Positions 1 to 9,189 of a stretch of 64,000 bases of DNA are shown one piece after another (positions within the stretch are counted from its first letter, which is position 1; the number at the start of each line of letters is the position of its first letter). This DNA is from Eustoma russellianum (lineage: Eukaryota > Streptophyta > Magnoliopsida > Gentianales > Gentianaceae). A program made the position numbers and the translations under genes. The notes under the pieces were generated by a model. The model saw nothing but the letters and a program-made list of their open reading frames with translations. It ran no database searches and was not told the DNA's origin. The stretch is taken from NCBI GenBank assembly GCA_036186865.1, contig AP025049.1, positions 31,835,885-31,899,884 on the forward strand, written 5' to 3'.

Positions 1-3000
1 GCACCCGCCGTACTTTCCCTTTCGGAAAAATACAAAGCGTCGATACTTAACTCGTAAAACCCATGGATAAACATGGATTACAAAGTCACAATCTTAACAG
101 GTAAATAAAAATACGGCAGAATTTGACCTTAATCCGAAAGCGTCAAATCGCGAATACATAGCAAAATTATACAAACTGAACCGATAGCAAACTACACCGC
201 GAAATTATACAAACATTATCCGAAAAGAATCCGAAAATAGCTAAGTCCCAAAATGTCCCGAAGGTTCATCAAAAGCTTCCATCATCATTCTCTTAACAGC
301 GACTTCAATAACCTATGGGTATGGCACCCTTGGCTCATCATCAATCCACTCGACTTCATTACCTGGCTCTGGGGGGAAAAATAGATGGGTAAGCGACAAG
401 GTCGCCAGCAAGTATACAATAACACCGTACAATAAAGAGAAAACGGCATACAAGAATCAAACCCCAATTCCTTAAGTTAAAACATACCTGCCATTACCTT
501 TCCGAAGCATCATACTTAAGGTCATATCAATCACTTAGCTAAGATCTAAATGTCATCACTTAGTTAGATTCTATGTGCTATAGCCAACCCTTTACTTCTA
601 TGAAAAGGTATCATGCATAATATGTATGAAAATGCGAATGCGATGCAAATGCAACGGGAAACATTCTTTCTTTCATTTAGACATGCTCATAAAAATACTT
701 GAACTTCCTTTCTTTCTTTTAAATCATGCTCATCATAAAACAAGAGAATGTGTCAGCCTATTATACCGGGCATGACTCGGTTCTTATAACACGATCACTT
801 CAGGTCTATTATACCGGACCTGGCTCGGTTCTTACACCCTTCAGACCTATTATACCGGGCCTGGATCGGTTCTTATAATTCATCAGACCTATTATACCGG
901 TCCTGGATCGGTTCTTATACTTCTTCAAATCAATTAACCCCGGATCTGTAGCGGGTTAAGCTGGCCAGAAGGGACGGAATTCTTTCAAAACAGAAACTTT
1001 ATATAACACATCAATAAAATCATGAGCATGGAACATATGAGCATGTCAATGCAAGTGCATGGAATGAAACATGGTAAAATGCACTTATAACATCATGAAC
1101 AACTTTCTTCATGGGCTGGAAAACGATCCAGCAGCATGTCTTGTATTGCCCGGCCTCAAAATCAACCTTTTGAGCCCATTTTCCAGAAACTAAAAATATG
1201 GACATGAACCACATGATCTTAACTACATTCTGTAAAAATTTCATGCGATTTCGACAAGCGTAGGTACCTCAATAAAAATAATTCCCAACAAGGGTACAAC
1301 AGGAATTCTGCTGCACTCTCAACTCAATTCCTTACCTTGTCTCCATCCATAAACTCATTATAGGGGCTCACTTAGCACCTGGAAATCTTTCCTATTTCTT
1401 TTATGAACAGTATCCAAATGCCCATTCACCAAAACAAGTCAAAATAAATACGATACAAGTCATACAAGCACAAAGGGTCAATCTGTCCTGTTTTCCAGAA
1501 TGTTACACCAACTTTACCTCAATGGTTTACCACCAAGATCAATAGATAAAATCAATTTCTTTACATGGATACTTATCTCTATGTCTTAAGTACTTCTTGT
1601 AAAAATTTCAGCTCAATCCTAGATGTTTAAGGTACTTAAATAATTTTTCTCTCTAAGGTGGTACGACCAGAAACTGTTTTGACCCCTTGATACTAAAAAT
1701 TCATTTCTGACCAATCCACAAACGATTTTCCAGAAATTCCAACTTCACAATAAAATAGACATGATAAGCTACGACCACACCAAAAATAAGCTCAATCCAA
1801 CGTTTAGAAGATCCTTAACTAAGTCCACCAATTTGGCATAAAATCTGTCCAGAACTCTGTTTTCAACCAACATGCATAGAAATATCCTTTCCTTCCTAAT
1901 TTTGTTCTTTAGCCTATAATCCAAGTTAATGGTCATTCAATAGACATAATAGGGCTTCCCTATACTAATTCAAGTCTCTTTTTAGTATGCAAAAGTCGTT
2001 CATATGGGCTGTTCATTCCTTCTAAACAAAACAGTCTTCTAGTCCAACAATTTCACATATTAAAATCACTAAAAATGCTAGGTTTCATAACAATCATGTC
2101 TCATTCAATATCAAACATAGGGCAGTCCCTAATCCATCACTTTTAACTCTTATTTCAAGTTTAAACATGCTTTATATTGCAACATAAGGGAGGTCTATCA
2201 TCCAACCTTTCAAAACATAAGAAAAGGTAACAACTTAGGCATATTTTCACTAAAATCATGTCTTAAGCTTCTAGACATTCAAGTATGCACATAATCACAT
2301 ATATTGTAAGGGTTTAAAGTATACTTGCCTCTTCAATCTAAAGTTCTTGTCTTTGCTTGGTTATGAAGTGAGATGTGATGAAATCCTTCTCCTTCCTTTC
2401 CTTGAGCATACGGTTTTGATGAAAGTGAAAGGACCCATGTTAGCTTCATTCTTTACCAAAATAAGAATTCACTTAAGGGGACTTGGAACAAGACTTACCT
2501 AGATGTCTTCTTGAGTCTTGAAGTTGAAGTTAAACTCCTATCCTTCAAGATGTTGGGGCCGAAAATATTTGTGAGAGTAAGAGGGAATTTTGCTAAGTGT
2601 TGCTTGGCTTGCTTGGAAAGAATTTTCTAGATGATTGTAAGATGTTGTCTTGCAAAATTTAAAACCCTAGGAGAGGAGGGAGGCTTGGCCGATTTTGGAG
2701 GGAGAATAGGGAGGGTTAGGGTTTCTTGAGTGCTAATCAAGGTTAAGTTAGTATAACCTTGGTTACTTTATTCAAACTATAGTTACTTTTGGGATAACCC
2801 AAGTTACTTTATCAAATCATGGTTATCTTAACCTTGGTTTAAGGGAAGAGTAACCATGGTAGGTTTTGAAATCCTCCATGGTTAATTAGGCATGATGGCC
2901 GATTTTTAGGTTGGGGTCTTTATGACCTCAACCATACTACTTCCTTCTTTAATGAGTTGTCTTACTTGTTCCTTAAATGCATGTCTATTTTATTTTCTAT

Positions 3001-3420
3001 TTATTCTTTGCATAATAACTTCTTGTCTTAATGGTGTAGTAGACTTTAAGTAATTATTTTAACTAATAAAATTTCCTAAAGAATTCTAGAACCTCTCCAT
3101 GTATGGGCCGAAATTCTAGGCTTCTTGGCAACTTGAGATTTCTTGTAATTTCCAATTTATGCACTATATTGTCCTTCTTTATATTATCATATTCCAAGAT
3201 TATCATATGTATGTATACATATGTATATACACGCCTAGGTGTACTATGTGTTTATACATTCCATACACATATATCATATACACGCACATACATATATATT
3301 GGTATGTATGGTTCATATAACTCTATATTTCATGTATTACTTTCTTGTAGTTTCCCTTATTTAATTTGGCTTGGTATCACCTTAATGATAATTAAGTAAA
3401 GAGGGTTAAGTTGACTTAAG
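1..3420 (-). mobile_element. Ty3/gypsy chromovirus LTR, copy A (3' end cut by window)
   Basis: No coding region is visible. The first 90 bases match the terminal part of the LTRs beginning at 49178 and 63639: GCACC, GCCGTAC, a short spacer and a segment ending CGTCGAT. The order of blocks (terminal motif, CCATTC/GGCTC block near 330-380, hairpin repeat array at 754-955, then long AT-rich stretches) is the same as in the LTR at 49178-52882, so this is an LTR read on the minus strand with its 3' end at the window edge. The inner boundary is uncertain: matches are clear to about 2960, while 2960-3420 is an AT-rich continuation with a TATG/CATA-rich patch at 3200-3310. Length fits the 3.7 kb sister LTR. 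It may be a solo LTR or part of an element lying to the left. Confidence 0.6.
754..955 (-). repeat. Tandem hairpin units in LTR copy A
   Basis: Five degenerate units start near 754, 801, 842, 884 and 926, a period of 41-47 bp. Each has the form CAG(A/G)(C/T)C-TATTATACC-GG(A/G)CCTG followed by a CGGTTCTTA segment. The arms are complementary in the best unit (801: CAGGTC with GACCTG) and imperfect in others. The same array sits at the matching place in the LTR at 49178. Confidence 0.65.
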
Positions 3421-3429
3421 TAACCCGTG

Positions 3430-4533
3430 CTAGAAGAAATTGTCGCTTTCATTCTGTCTCATATTCATAGTTTTCATGTACATGATCGTTGGGGTACAAC
3501 ACATAGCCTCGGAAAAGTTTCTTGGCTCATTTTCTACCATATATGTTAGAAAATCCGGTCCAAACAAAGTTGGCATTTTGGCACGCTTGCTTTGACGAAG
3601 CTCCTCATCTCCTTGAGGAGTCGCCTCATGCATTCGCTTCCCAAATCTTGTTTCTTCTTGAATTTTGTCTTTCCTCGGAAAGACATCTTCAAAGAACACT
3701 GCATTCCTTGACTCCATGACAACGTTTTCATGTATGTTAGGAATATCCGACTTGTGCACCAAGAACTGATATGCACTACTGTTAGTTGCATAACCGATGA
3801 ATATGCAATCAACCGTTTTAGACCCAATTTTCACCTATCTTGGTCTAGGTACAGCAACCTTCGCCAGACACCCCCACACTTTCAAGTATTTGTAACTAGG
3901 CTTGTAGCCTTTCCAAAGCTCGAAAGGGGTTACATCCATCTTCTTAGATGGAATTCTGTTTAAAATGACGTTGGCTGAGAGGATTGCTTCCCCCCACAAG
4001 TTCTGAGGTAAACCCAAACTTATCAACATAGCATTCATCATCTCTTTTAGAGTACGGTTCTTGCGTTCAGCAATACCATTCGATTGAGGTGAATATGGTG
4101 CAGTCGTTTCATGAATAATGCCATGTTCTGAACAGAATTCATTAAACGGTGTATCATATTCGCCACCTCTATCACTTCGAATTGTTTTAATTCGTTTGCT
4201 AAGTTGATTCTCAACTTCATTTTTATAATCCTTGAAAGCATCAAGGGCCTCATCTTTGCTGTTTAGCAAATATACATAACAGTATCGTGTGCAATCGTCG
4301 ATAAAAGTTACAAAATACTTTTTACCACCTCTCGTTTGCACAAATTTTAAATCACACACATCGGTATGAATTAAATTCAAAGGTTCAGTGTTCCTTTCTA
4401 TTGAAGGAAATGGCGCCTTTGCCATCTTCGCTTCAACACATATTTGACATTTTCCTTTATTATTAAAGTCCAGTTTGGGCAATAAGTCAAGATTACTCAT
4501 ACGTTGTATTGGCTTGTAATTAACATGTCCCAA
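3430..4533 (-). pseudogene. copia element 1 integrase and start of the RT linker
   Basis: This continues the gag-PR frame after two stops (TAA at 4588 and a TAG near 4543 that replaces the W of a WHFRLGHV motif). It shows the GAG-pre-integrase part with GKCQICVEAKMAKAPFP, then the integrase core: HTDVCD (first Asp), IRSDRGGEY (second Asp region) and SNGIAERKNRTLKEM (Glu). The C-terminal part KTVDCIFIGYATNSSAYQFLV is the usual copia integrase tail. A TAG at 3835-3837 lies between core and tail. The frame runs into the acidic linker before RT and degenerates at about 3480-3430. Integrase would insert the cDNA into the genome. Confidence 0.88.
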
Positions 4534-4587
4534 ACGAAAATGCTATAAACAAGAAGACTCAAGCATGTAAGCAGAAGAGGAAGCAAT

Positions 4588-5952
4588 TTAATTAGCCTCT
4601 GCGGGCAAATCTCTTTTGGGTACAATAGTGATGAAATTCAATTTAAACATCCTATTCGACAAGTATCCCTTCCCCAAATACATGCCATTTTTTGAAAGAA
4701 TAACTTTATTAGACTCTAACACTAGTCTAAAACCATGCATGACTAGAAGAGATCCAGATACTAAATTCTTCCGAATATCAGGGACGTGCAGCACATTCTG
4801 CAGAGTCAGATGCTTTCCTGAGGTGAGCTTCAGAACAACTTTGCCCTCGCCTTCAATCTTCGAAGAGGCCGAGTTTCCCATGTAAAGTTGTTCATTGTTC
4901 CTGGGCTGGTACTCCGTGAACATGTCTCTGCTGGAGCAAACATGTCTAGTGGCGCCAGTATCAAGCCACCACTCACGTACGTTCCCCACAGCATTGCACT
5001 CTGAGACTACCGCACAGAGATTCAGATCATCCAATGCATCGACTATGTTGGCCTTTGCCTTGGTTTGCTTCTTCTTGGGCTTTCTGCATTCATTGCTGAC
5101 ATGCCCCTGAATGCCACAGTTGTAGCATTTCCAGGTGAACTTCTTGGCGATCTGCTTGCCTTTCTTGTTCACCCTGAGTTGGCCTTTCTTTTTCTTGGCC
5201 TCAGCAACATGGGCCTTAGCCTGACCAGAGCTAGATTGTGGTGCTCTCTCAGATCTACGATTGTCCTCCTCAATGCGGAGTCGAACAATTAGATCTTCCA
5301 ATGTCATCTCCTTTCTCTTGTGTTTGAGATAGCTTCTGATTTCCCTCCACGAAAGAGGTAGCTTCTCAATCACTGCAACCACGACGAAAGATTCACTGAG
5401 CAACATGCCCTCTTCTTCCATCTCGGCAACCAACGTCTGAAGTTCCTCAACTTGAGAAACAACAGTACGAGAATCAGACATTTTTAAATCTAGGAATTTG
5501 CCGAAAATAAATTTCTTAGTGCCGGCATCTTCTGTATGGTATTTATTTTCCAAAGCCTACCACAAAGACTTTGCGGTTTTATACGTGCAGTATAAACCAT
5601 ACAAGGAGTTGTCCAAACAACTCAGAATATGGCTCAAACAAACATAATTATTGAAATTCCAAGTTTCAACAAAATGTTGGTTTTGCATATTCTTGGTTTG
5701 GTCCTCCAGCGGATCCACCATAGGCGGGTCCTCAGTCAGGAAGTTCGCCAACCCCACAGCAGTCAAGAAGAACAGCATCTTCTGCTGCCAACATTTGAAG
5801 AAGCTTCCACTAAACTTCTCCGGTTTCTCCACTTGGGCCACTGTAGGACCCTGTGCAGGAGGAGCATGTCTTGGCACCCCAGCAGTTGGTGCCATTAGAG
5901 AAGAGCTCTGAATGTCTGCGCCATGAACAGAGCCAGAGCTAGCGTTCTCCAT
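4588..5952 (-). pseudogene. copia element 1 gag and protease
   Basis: The frame opens with ATG at 5952. Gag carries the copia-type signature FSG...CWQQKMLFFLT...FLTEDPP (residues about 46-75), then a lysine-rich stretch and one zinc knuckle CYNCGIQGHVSNEC (CX2CX4HX4C, around 5110-5070). Protease follows with the active-site motif WWLDTGATRHVC (near 4970). A TAG at 5557-5559 interrupts gag where related proteins read LW-x-ALENKY, and a TAA at 4588-4590 ends the segment. The frame is unchanged across both stops, so readthrough would rejoin the product. In the living family this polyprotein forms the virus-like particle and is cut by its own protease. It is non-functional as it stands. Confidence 0.85.
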
Positions 5953-6091
5953 CAGATTTCTGTTCAGTTGATCAAAACGTATAGATCAGAACAGAATCAG
6001 ATTTAAGAAAAGAGTAGAAGTAGACTGCAAATCAGTATGAACACTGCCTTTGCAGGAATTAAAAAAAACGGTACAGAAGTAATTGAATAAA

Positions 6092-6219
6092 AATACGTCT
6101 TAAGATTGTTGGAGACAATCAATCCTGTACCAAGACGCAGTCGTTCAATGTGTGCATATGAACAATACAAAAATAATCAAACCCGGGGCGAGTCGAGGAC
6201 TCTGTCCTTAAGACGTATT
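6092..6219 (-). other. 13-nt inverted repeat linking the LTR interior to the primer-site position
   Basis: AATACGTCTTAAG at 6092-6104 and CTTAAGACGTATT at 6207-6219 are exact reverse complements. The second lies inside the LTR; the first lies two bases outside the LTR 3' end, where the tRNA primer-binding site should be. No TGGTATCAGAGC-like site is seen there. See findings. Confidence 0.6.
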
Positions 6220-6870
6220 GCTCCGGTATACTGTGCCCAACCGGTGTGAGCAATCGTCTCCCAGGATACAATGGGTACCTGTTCAGTTGAGCGGCACTGC
6301 TGAACTTGAACTACTTCGAACCTTCGAATGTCCTGACTTCTCCCGGACGTGATGCAAGCCTCGAATGCTATGAATGCAGAATGCTATGAAATGCTAGAGA
6401 AAGGTGTGTGAATAAATGCACCCTTAGCCCTCTTTATATAGGGGAGTCGGTTGGAGAACAAGGTACCGTGACCGTTAGAACAAAACTGAAGTTTGATTTA
6501 GGCCGTTAGATGAAAACCTCCTATCTAGATTAGGAAGGTTTAATCTCAGCCTTTGGATTGAAGATAGATTAGCAGGTTTAAACTTGGAGCGTTAGATGGA
6601 AACCACATTCGGTTAGGGTGGTTAGGACAGTTTAAATCTCGGCCGTTAGATTAAAGCTGCCTTCCCTGCCACCGTTAGATCAAACCAGATTGATCTTATC
6701 TTATATCGAAGGATACCATTTGAATCAGATTTAAACAACCGTTCGATTTAAACCATAACCGAACGCCTTATCAAACTTAACCGCGTTTTGTTTAAACGTA
6801 ACCGTGCAACCGCGTTTTCCATCCACTTTGAGAATTAATTTCTCATTCACCTATTTCAATTTCTCCAACA
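6107..6870 (-). repeat. LTR of copia element 1
   Basis: The segment is bounded by a perfect 9-bp inverted repeat, TGTTGGAGA at 6107-6115 and TCTCCAACA at 6862-6870, giving canonical TG...CA ends on the minus strand and a 764-bp LTR. It lies about 155 bp upstream of the gag ATG and has a TATA box in the right orientation. It holds several copies of an ACCGTTAGA-like motif (6470-6730). The five flanking bases outside are actta at 6871-6875; no matching duplication can be checked because the other LTR is missing. Confidence 0.75.
6431..6442 (-). promoter_or_regulatory. TATA box of the copia element 1 LTR
   Basis: On the minus strand the sequence reads CTATATAAAGAG, about 430 bp into the 764-bp LTR, a normal place for the U3/R border of a plant copia LTR. 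Transcription would be expected to begin about 25-35 nt further on, near 6400-6410. Confidence 0.55.
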
Positions 6871-7377
6871 ACTTATTTGTCTGCCCATAGACTTTGTTAC
6901 ATACACGACCAAGTCGTATCTTTAAGAGGATCACAGATGATCCAAAAAGAGGAAAACACCGTCAAAATCTTGCACATCTATAGTTTGTTGTCAGACTAAC
7001 GTTCACTGAAATCTGTACAAGTTGAACAACATTAGAGGTCTCAGAAATATTGCTTCATGGAAAAATTCTCTGACGCTCAAGTTAGTTATGAGTTTTACCA
7101 TATTTGTGTACTTAAATAACTTTTCCCACCATGAAATCCTTCCATAGAAAGCTAACACTACATATATTGGCATAATTTCACAGAGAGAACTTCATTACAA
7201 GAAAATAAAACTCGTGAGGTTGAAAATCTTTGAGTGGTAGGATGAATACCAGATACCTTGAATGGCCTTTCCGGAGACAAAAATTGTTTCCTCAGGTTTA
7301 TAGATGCCTATGATATAGTCATCCTCTAAATTTTTGAAAAGATGATTGCATCCTTAAGAACAAAAATTATCAAGTAC
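6871..7377. other. No recognised gene; one unidentified open segment
   Basis: I recognise nothing here. On the minus strand 7370-7200 reads without a stop for about 55 codons (GCNHLFKNLEDDYIIGIYK and on), which may be a scrap of a coding sequence, but the family is unknown to me and such a length can arise by chance. Confidence 0.3.
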
Positions 7378-7568
7378 TTCGATATTATTGGCCTAAATCA
7401 TCTTTAGTGGCTGAATTACTAGCACTTTACGATGGCCTCCAGATGTTCTCGTAGAAAGTGCTTCCCATCTATTGGTCCAGCTAACTAGCAAGAACAATGT
7501 CCATTGGGAGTTTGCCCATGAACCGCTGAGAGACATCTTTGTAGCGGAGTTGCGAGGGTCGATAGTGC
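7378..7568 (+). pseudogene. LINE RNase H fragment
   Basis: Two frames joined by a frameshift resemble the plant LINE RNase H: SSLVAELLALYDGLQMF, containing the catalytic-Glu helix (AELLAL), then VESASHLLVQLTSKNNVHWE, which corresponds to the beta-strand with the usual D/E-S-D-S pattern and the following W-E. The start of RNase H is missing. The fragment runs directly into a dinucleotide microsatellite at 7569, as other LINE pieces here do. It looks like a different subfamily from copies B-F. Confidence 0.5.
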
Positions 7569-7760
7569 GTATGTGTGTGTATATATATGTATATGTATAT
7601 GTGTACATATATGTATATATGTATAAATTAGGCCAATATATATATATACATATACATATACATATACATATATATATATATGTATGTATACATACATATA
7701 TATTTATATGTATGTATACATACATACATACATATATATATATGTATATATACATATATA
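7569..7760. repeat. Microsatellite 1: (TG)n/(TA)n/(TATG)n
   Basis: A compound TG, TA, TATG and CATA array with one 20-bp non-repetitive interruption near 7620-7637. It separates the RNase H fragment on the left from a LINE 3' end on the right. Confidence 0.9.
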
Positions 7761-7812
7761 ACGAAGGCAAAGCCTTCTTTATTTTATTGATGATCTCACT
7801 TACGACCGAGAA
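7761..7812 (-). mobile_element. LINE 3'-terminal fragment
   Basis: On the minus strand it reads the 3' hairpin (7794-7811), CAATAAAATAAA, a small GAAGGC-TTT-GCCTTC inverted repeat, and then the microsatellite. Only about 50 bp of the element remain. It joins tail-outward to the plus-strand fragment at 7813. Confidence 0.6.
7794..7811 (-). other. LINE fragment 3'-terminal hairpin with compensatory change
   Basis: Sense TCTCGGTCGTAAGTGAGA: the outer C-G pair of other copies is T-A here, so pairing is kept. Confidence 0.65.
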
Positions 7813-8007
7813 AAAACCGCAAGAGTGGTTTTACTTGGCAAAGTTTTAGTACGACGTATCATATATGATTGGAGATTACAGATTCTCACAGCTTTATATT
7901 CAGATTTTGCATATGATGACGGCTTCTTGTAACATGTAATAAGGTATTCCTCCGCCACAAGTGAGGGTTATATCAATAAAACCGATCTCTTTGGATAAAA
8001 AAAACTA
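7813..8007 (+). mobile_element. LINE 3'-end fragment
   Basis: It begins within the conserved 3'-UTR block (GTGGTTTTACTTGGCAA, then TCATATATGATTGG) also seen in copies B-F, and ends with the 3' hairpin (7949-7966), CAATAAAA and a run of seven or more A near 8000. It is a 5'-truncated insertion of under 200 bp, and the only 3' end here followed by A-rich sequence instead of a microsatellite. Confidence 0.7.
7949..7966 (+). other. LINE fragment 3'-terminal hairpin
   Basis: CCTCCGCCACAAGTGAGG: stem kept, one loop change. Confidence 0.65.
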
Positions 8008-8037
8008 AACCTAGCATTACAATAGAAGAATGAAGTA

Positions 8038-8270
8038 CTAATCTAATGAAACCGAGTTTGGGGTGGTTTTTCCTCTACCGCGGGTTTCAACTTGTGAAGG
8101 AGGCGGAGGAGGTATATCCTTTTTTGCACGCTGCTGCTTGCAAGCTGTCTTAGACTTATACGGTATAAAACCTTCATCATATTGGACTTCCAAATCAATT
8201 TCTATTTCCCTTTATTAATTTGTGTCTGCTTCCGTGCCCTCAGTTTCTTGCGTGTCATGCAGAGTTGAGG
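8038..8270 (-). pseudogene. LINE ORF1 C-terminal fragment
   Basis: On the minus strand a frame ends at TAG 8038-8040 and contains YDEGFIPYKSK, AKKDIPPPPPSQVETRGRGK and a short tail. This parallels the ORF1 C-termini of copy B (EFITVVPRQKHHAKKDLPPLLPS) and copy F (YEGFIAVV...ELPPLPPS). An acidic stretch DTQETEGTEADTN lies upstream in the same frame, split off by two stops near 8209-8215. It represents a divergent copy whose N-terminal part is gone. Confidence 0.45.
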
Positions 8271-8275
8271 CCAGA

Positions 8276-8367
<92 letters not shown>
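8276..8367. repeat. Microsatellite 2: (TA)n(TG)n(TA)n
   Basis: About 92 bp of TA-TG-TATG-TA. It directly abuts the 3' end of LINE B. Confidence 0.95.
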
Positions 8368-8371
<4 letters not shown>

Positions 8372-8393
8372 AAAAGATTTTATTGATAAAAGA

Positions 8394-8411
8394 CCTCACT
8401 TATGGCGGAGG
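8394..8411 (-). other. LINE B 3'-terminal hairpin
   Basis: Sense CCTCCGCCATAAGTGAGG: stem CCTC/GAGG with a 10-nt loop, followed by CAATAAAA. Confidence 0.7.
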
Positions 8412-8523
8412 AAAACCTTATTACATAAAGAAGTCTGCAGTAGCGCAACGAAAGTAAAAAGTTGATGATTATCAACCTCCAAATTATATATGATATACCG
8501 CATTAAAATCTTGCCAAGTAAAA

Positions 8524-8535
8524 CCACCCTTGTGG
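8524..8535 (-). other. LINE B 3'-UTR upstream mini-hairpin
   Basis: Sense CCACAAGGGTGG (stem CCAC/GTGG, loop AAGG), inside a 70-bp block conserved in the other 3' ends at 15016, 15384, 19223 and 30519. Confidence 0.5.
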
Positions 8536-9189
8536 ATAAAACCTTTGCGAAGGAAAAGAGCATACATATTTATATAATTGGTTAGGTGATATGCGTTACA
8601 GTACATTGTGGTTGAAAATACAAAAGAAATACACATAAAAGAAAGTTGTGAAGTGTCTGTCCATGAATGTCCGACGCCGATGATTGATGCGTGGTTCGCA
8701 CAGCATAGCTTGCGCCGTCCGCGTCGAAGATGTTGGCTATGATGATATGTTTCCTTGTCCATGCACATGTGAAATTAAATGCTAAGTAAATCAGGTATAC
8801 GAGGCATAACGAAAAGAAAAACACCAATGTAATACGAAGCATACCGAGTCTGCCTGCACCCCCCAGGGTACAGGCAGAAGAAAGAATAGAATGGCAAGCC
8901 ATATGGAAGACCGGAAAAGCTCAAGGGAATCGCAAACTCGCAGATGAGAGGTCCAATGTAATGGATCCACGAACTAGTGGCGGAAGATTGTGGCGAGTGT
9001 AATATTGCGTCTGAGGAACCAGCATTGCATGCTGAGCAAGGTAGTGAGCAGCCGTGTTTGCCTCTCTATAAACATGATTGCAATACAACTGGTGATGGTC
9101 ATGTAACGTCTGTAATGACCCCAGATGATAGTTTCCAAAAACTGACTAAGGTCGCTTTAAGCGTGACAGCATCTGAGCACAATCCGATT

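Larger units (their letters stand above)
3430..6870 (-). mobile_element. Ty1/copia element 1, lacking its 3' half
   Basis: Read on the minus strand the order is LTR (6870-6107), leader, gag, protease, GAG-pre-integrase and integrase, ending in the integrase/reverse transcriptase linker near 3430. That gag-PR-IN order is the copia order. The reverse transcriptase body, RNase H, polypurine tract and second LTR are missing, and the chromovirus LTR copy A starts next to the break. From 5952 to 3430 a single reading frame holds with only four isolated stop codons and no frameshift, so the copy decayed mainly by point mutation after losing its end. Confidence 0.85.

Noticed and set aside
735..960. 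CRISPR-like regular repeats
   Set aside because: Units are degenerate, hairpin-shaped and inside a plant LTR that also occurs elsewhere in the window; no cas genes, and spacers are not unique sequences.
3103..3399. 98-codon open frame in plus strand
   Set aside because: AT-rich, low complexity with TATG/CATA repeats, inside LTR-like sequence; no domain recognised.
7393..7849. Long Tyr/Ile/His-rich open frames on both strands
   Set aside because: They are translations of the TA/TG/CATA microsatellite; only the LINE RNase H part next to it is meaningful.
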